From NCBI RefSeq assembly GCF_040939455.1, contig NC_134106.1, positions 88,915,001 through 88,979,000 on the forward strand: a stretch of DNA of 64,000 nt. The letters run 5' to 3'. Each line of letters starts with the position of its first letter. The first letter of the stretch is position 1. The translations under genes and the position numbers were made by a program. This DNA is from Microcebus murinus (taxonomy: Eukaryota; Chordata; Mammalia; Primates; Cheirogaleidae). Below the pieces are notes generated by a model. It was not told the DNA's origin and did no database searches. It saw nothing but the letters and a program-made list of their open reading frames with translations. Of this stretch, positions 63,846 through 64,000 are shown piece after piece.

Positions 63846-64000
63846 ATTAGTTTCCAGTGACTACTGCAACAAATTAATATATACCTGTTAGCATAGAACA
63901 GCACAAAATTTTTCTTGTACACTTCTATATGTCAGAAGTTTGAAATTAATTTCACTGGGCTAAGGTGAAAGTGTTTGTAGGGCTGGTTCCTTATGAAGGC
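63846..64000 (-). mobile_element. MLT1-type MaLR LTR (reverse), cut by the window end
   Basis: Begins 'attagtttccagtgactactgcaacaaattaatatatacc' and continues 'acttctatatgtcagaagtttgaaattaatttcactgggctaagg' and 'gggctggttccttatgaagg', the reverse MLT1 order. The rest lies beyond the window. Confidence 0.75.

Overview
The window is 64 kb of mammalian nuclear DNA with no protein-coding gene, tRNA or rRNA gene that I can support. The longest open frame is 147 codons and falls inside an old LINE-1 (L1) 5' region. The other sizeable frames (115-135 codons) lie in L2, L1, LTR or unassigned DNA without codon structure. The source is almost certainly a strepsirrhine primate (lemur, loris or galago). 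Three full-length Alu elements show the genus is primate, and the youngest (47951-48319) has the strepsirrhine diagnostic wording: a gagcaagagcgagacc junction, a linker reading ataaatagaaa...ttggctaact, and gctgatgccacagcactgac in the right arm. The L1 3' ends at 1-1035, 34741-36006 and 62456-62831 also carry the 3' UTR I associate with strepsirrhine L1. Family names are from memory of consensus sequences; no repeat library was searched.

Layout. 1-8 kb: a 5'-truncated L1 3' end, an old Alu, a TTTTA microsatellite, opposed old L1M fragments, and two reverse-oriented MLT1-type LTRs around a TC microsatellite. 8-13 kb: mostly unassigned, with MIR and L2 traces. 13.4-19.7 kb: a nearly complete but decayed L1M on the plus strand. 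19.9-21 kb: a hAT fragment beside an LTR-like block with a 340-bp tandem duplication. 21-30 kb: MLT1, MIR, L2 and a solo MLT2 LTR with a perfect 5-bp target duplication, plus a repeat-poor candidate conserved element near 27.5-28 kb. 29.6-37 kb: L2 copies on both strands, one interrupted by a solo LTR, and a textbook twin-primed L1 (34731-36016). 37-47 kb: an MLT2-type LTR, MIRs, L2, MLT1-like LTR and much unassigned DNA. 46.5-52.9 kb: L1M, two Alus, an MLT2 LTR with a nested Tigger-like DNA transposon, and ERVL/MaLR and LTR-like sequence. 52.96-58.8 kb: a reverse-strand L1 with an intact 5' end and 5' UTR tandem repeats, cut off just past the reverse-transcriptase active site. 59-64 kb: older LTR and L1 fragments, a GC-rich block, an L1 3' end and a truncated MLT1.

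Functional reading: this is an intergenic or deep intronic, AT-rich region whose content is layered transposon history. I found no coherent undescribed gene system. The most informative structures are rearrangements: a templated inverted insertion with a hairpin (4.2 kb), the twin-primed L1 carrying a 50-bp retro-insert, a duplicated LTR-like block (20.1-20.8 kb), and a repeat array in an old L1 5' UTR (57.7-58.1 kb).
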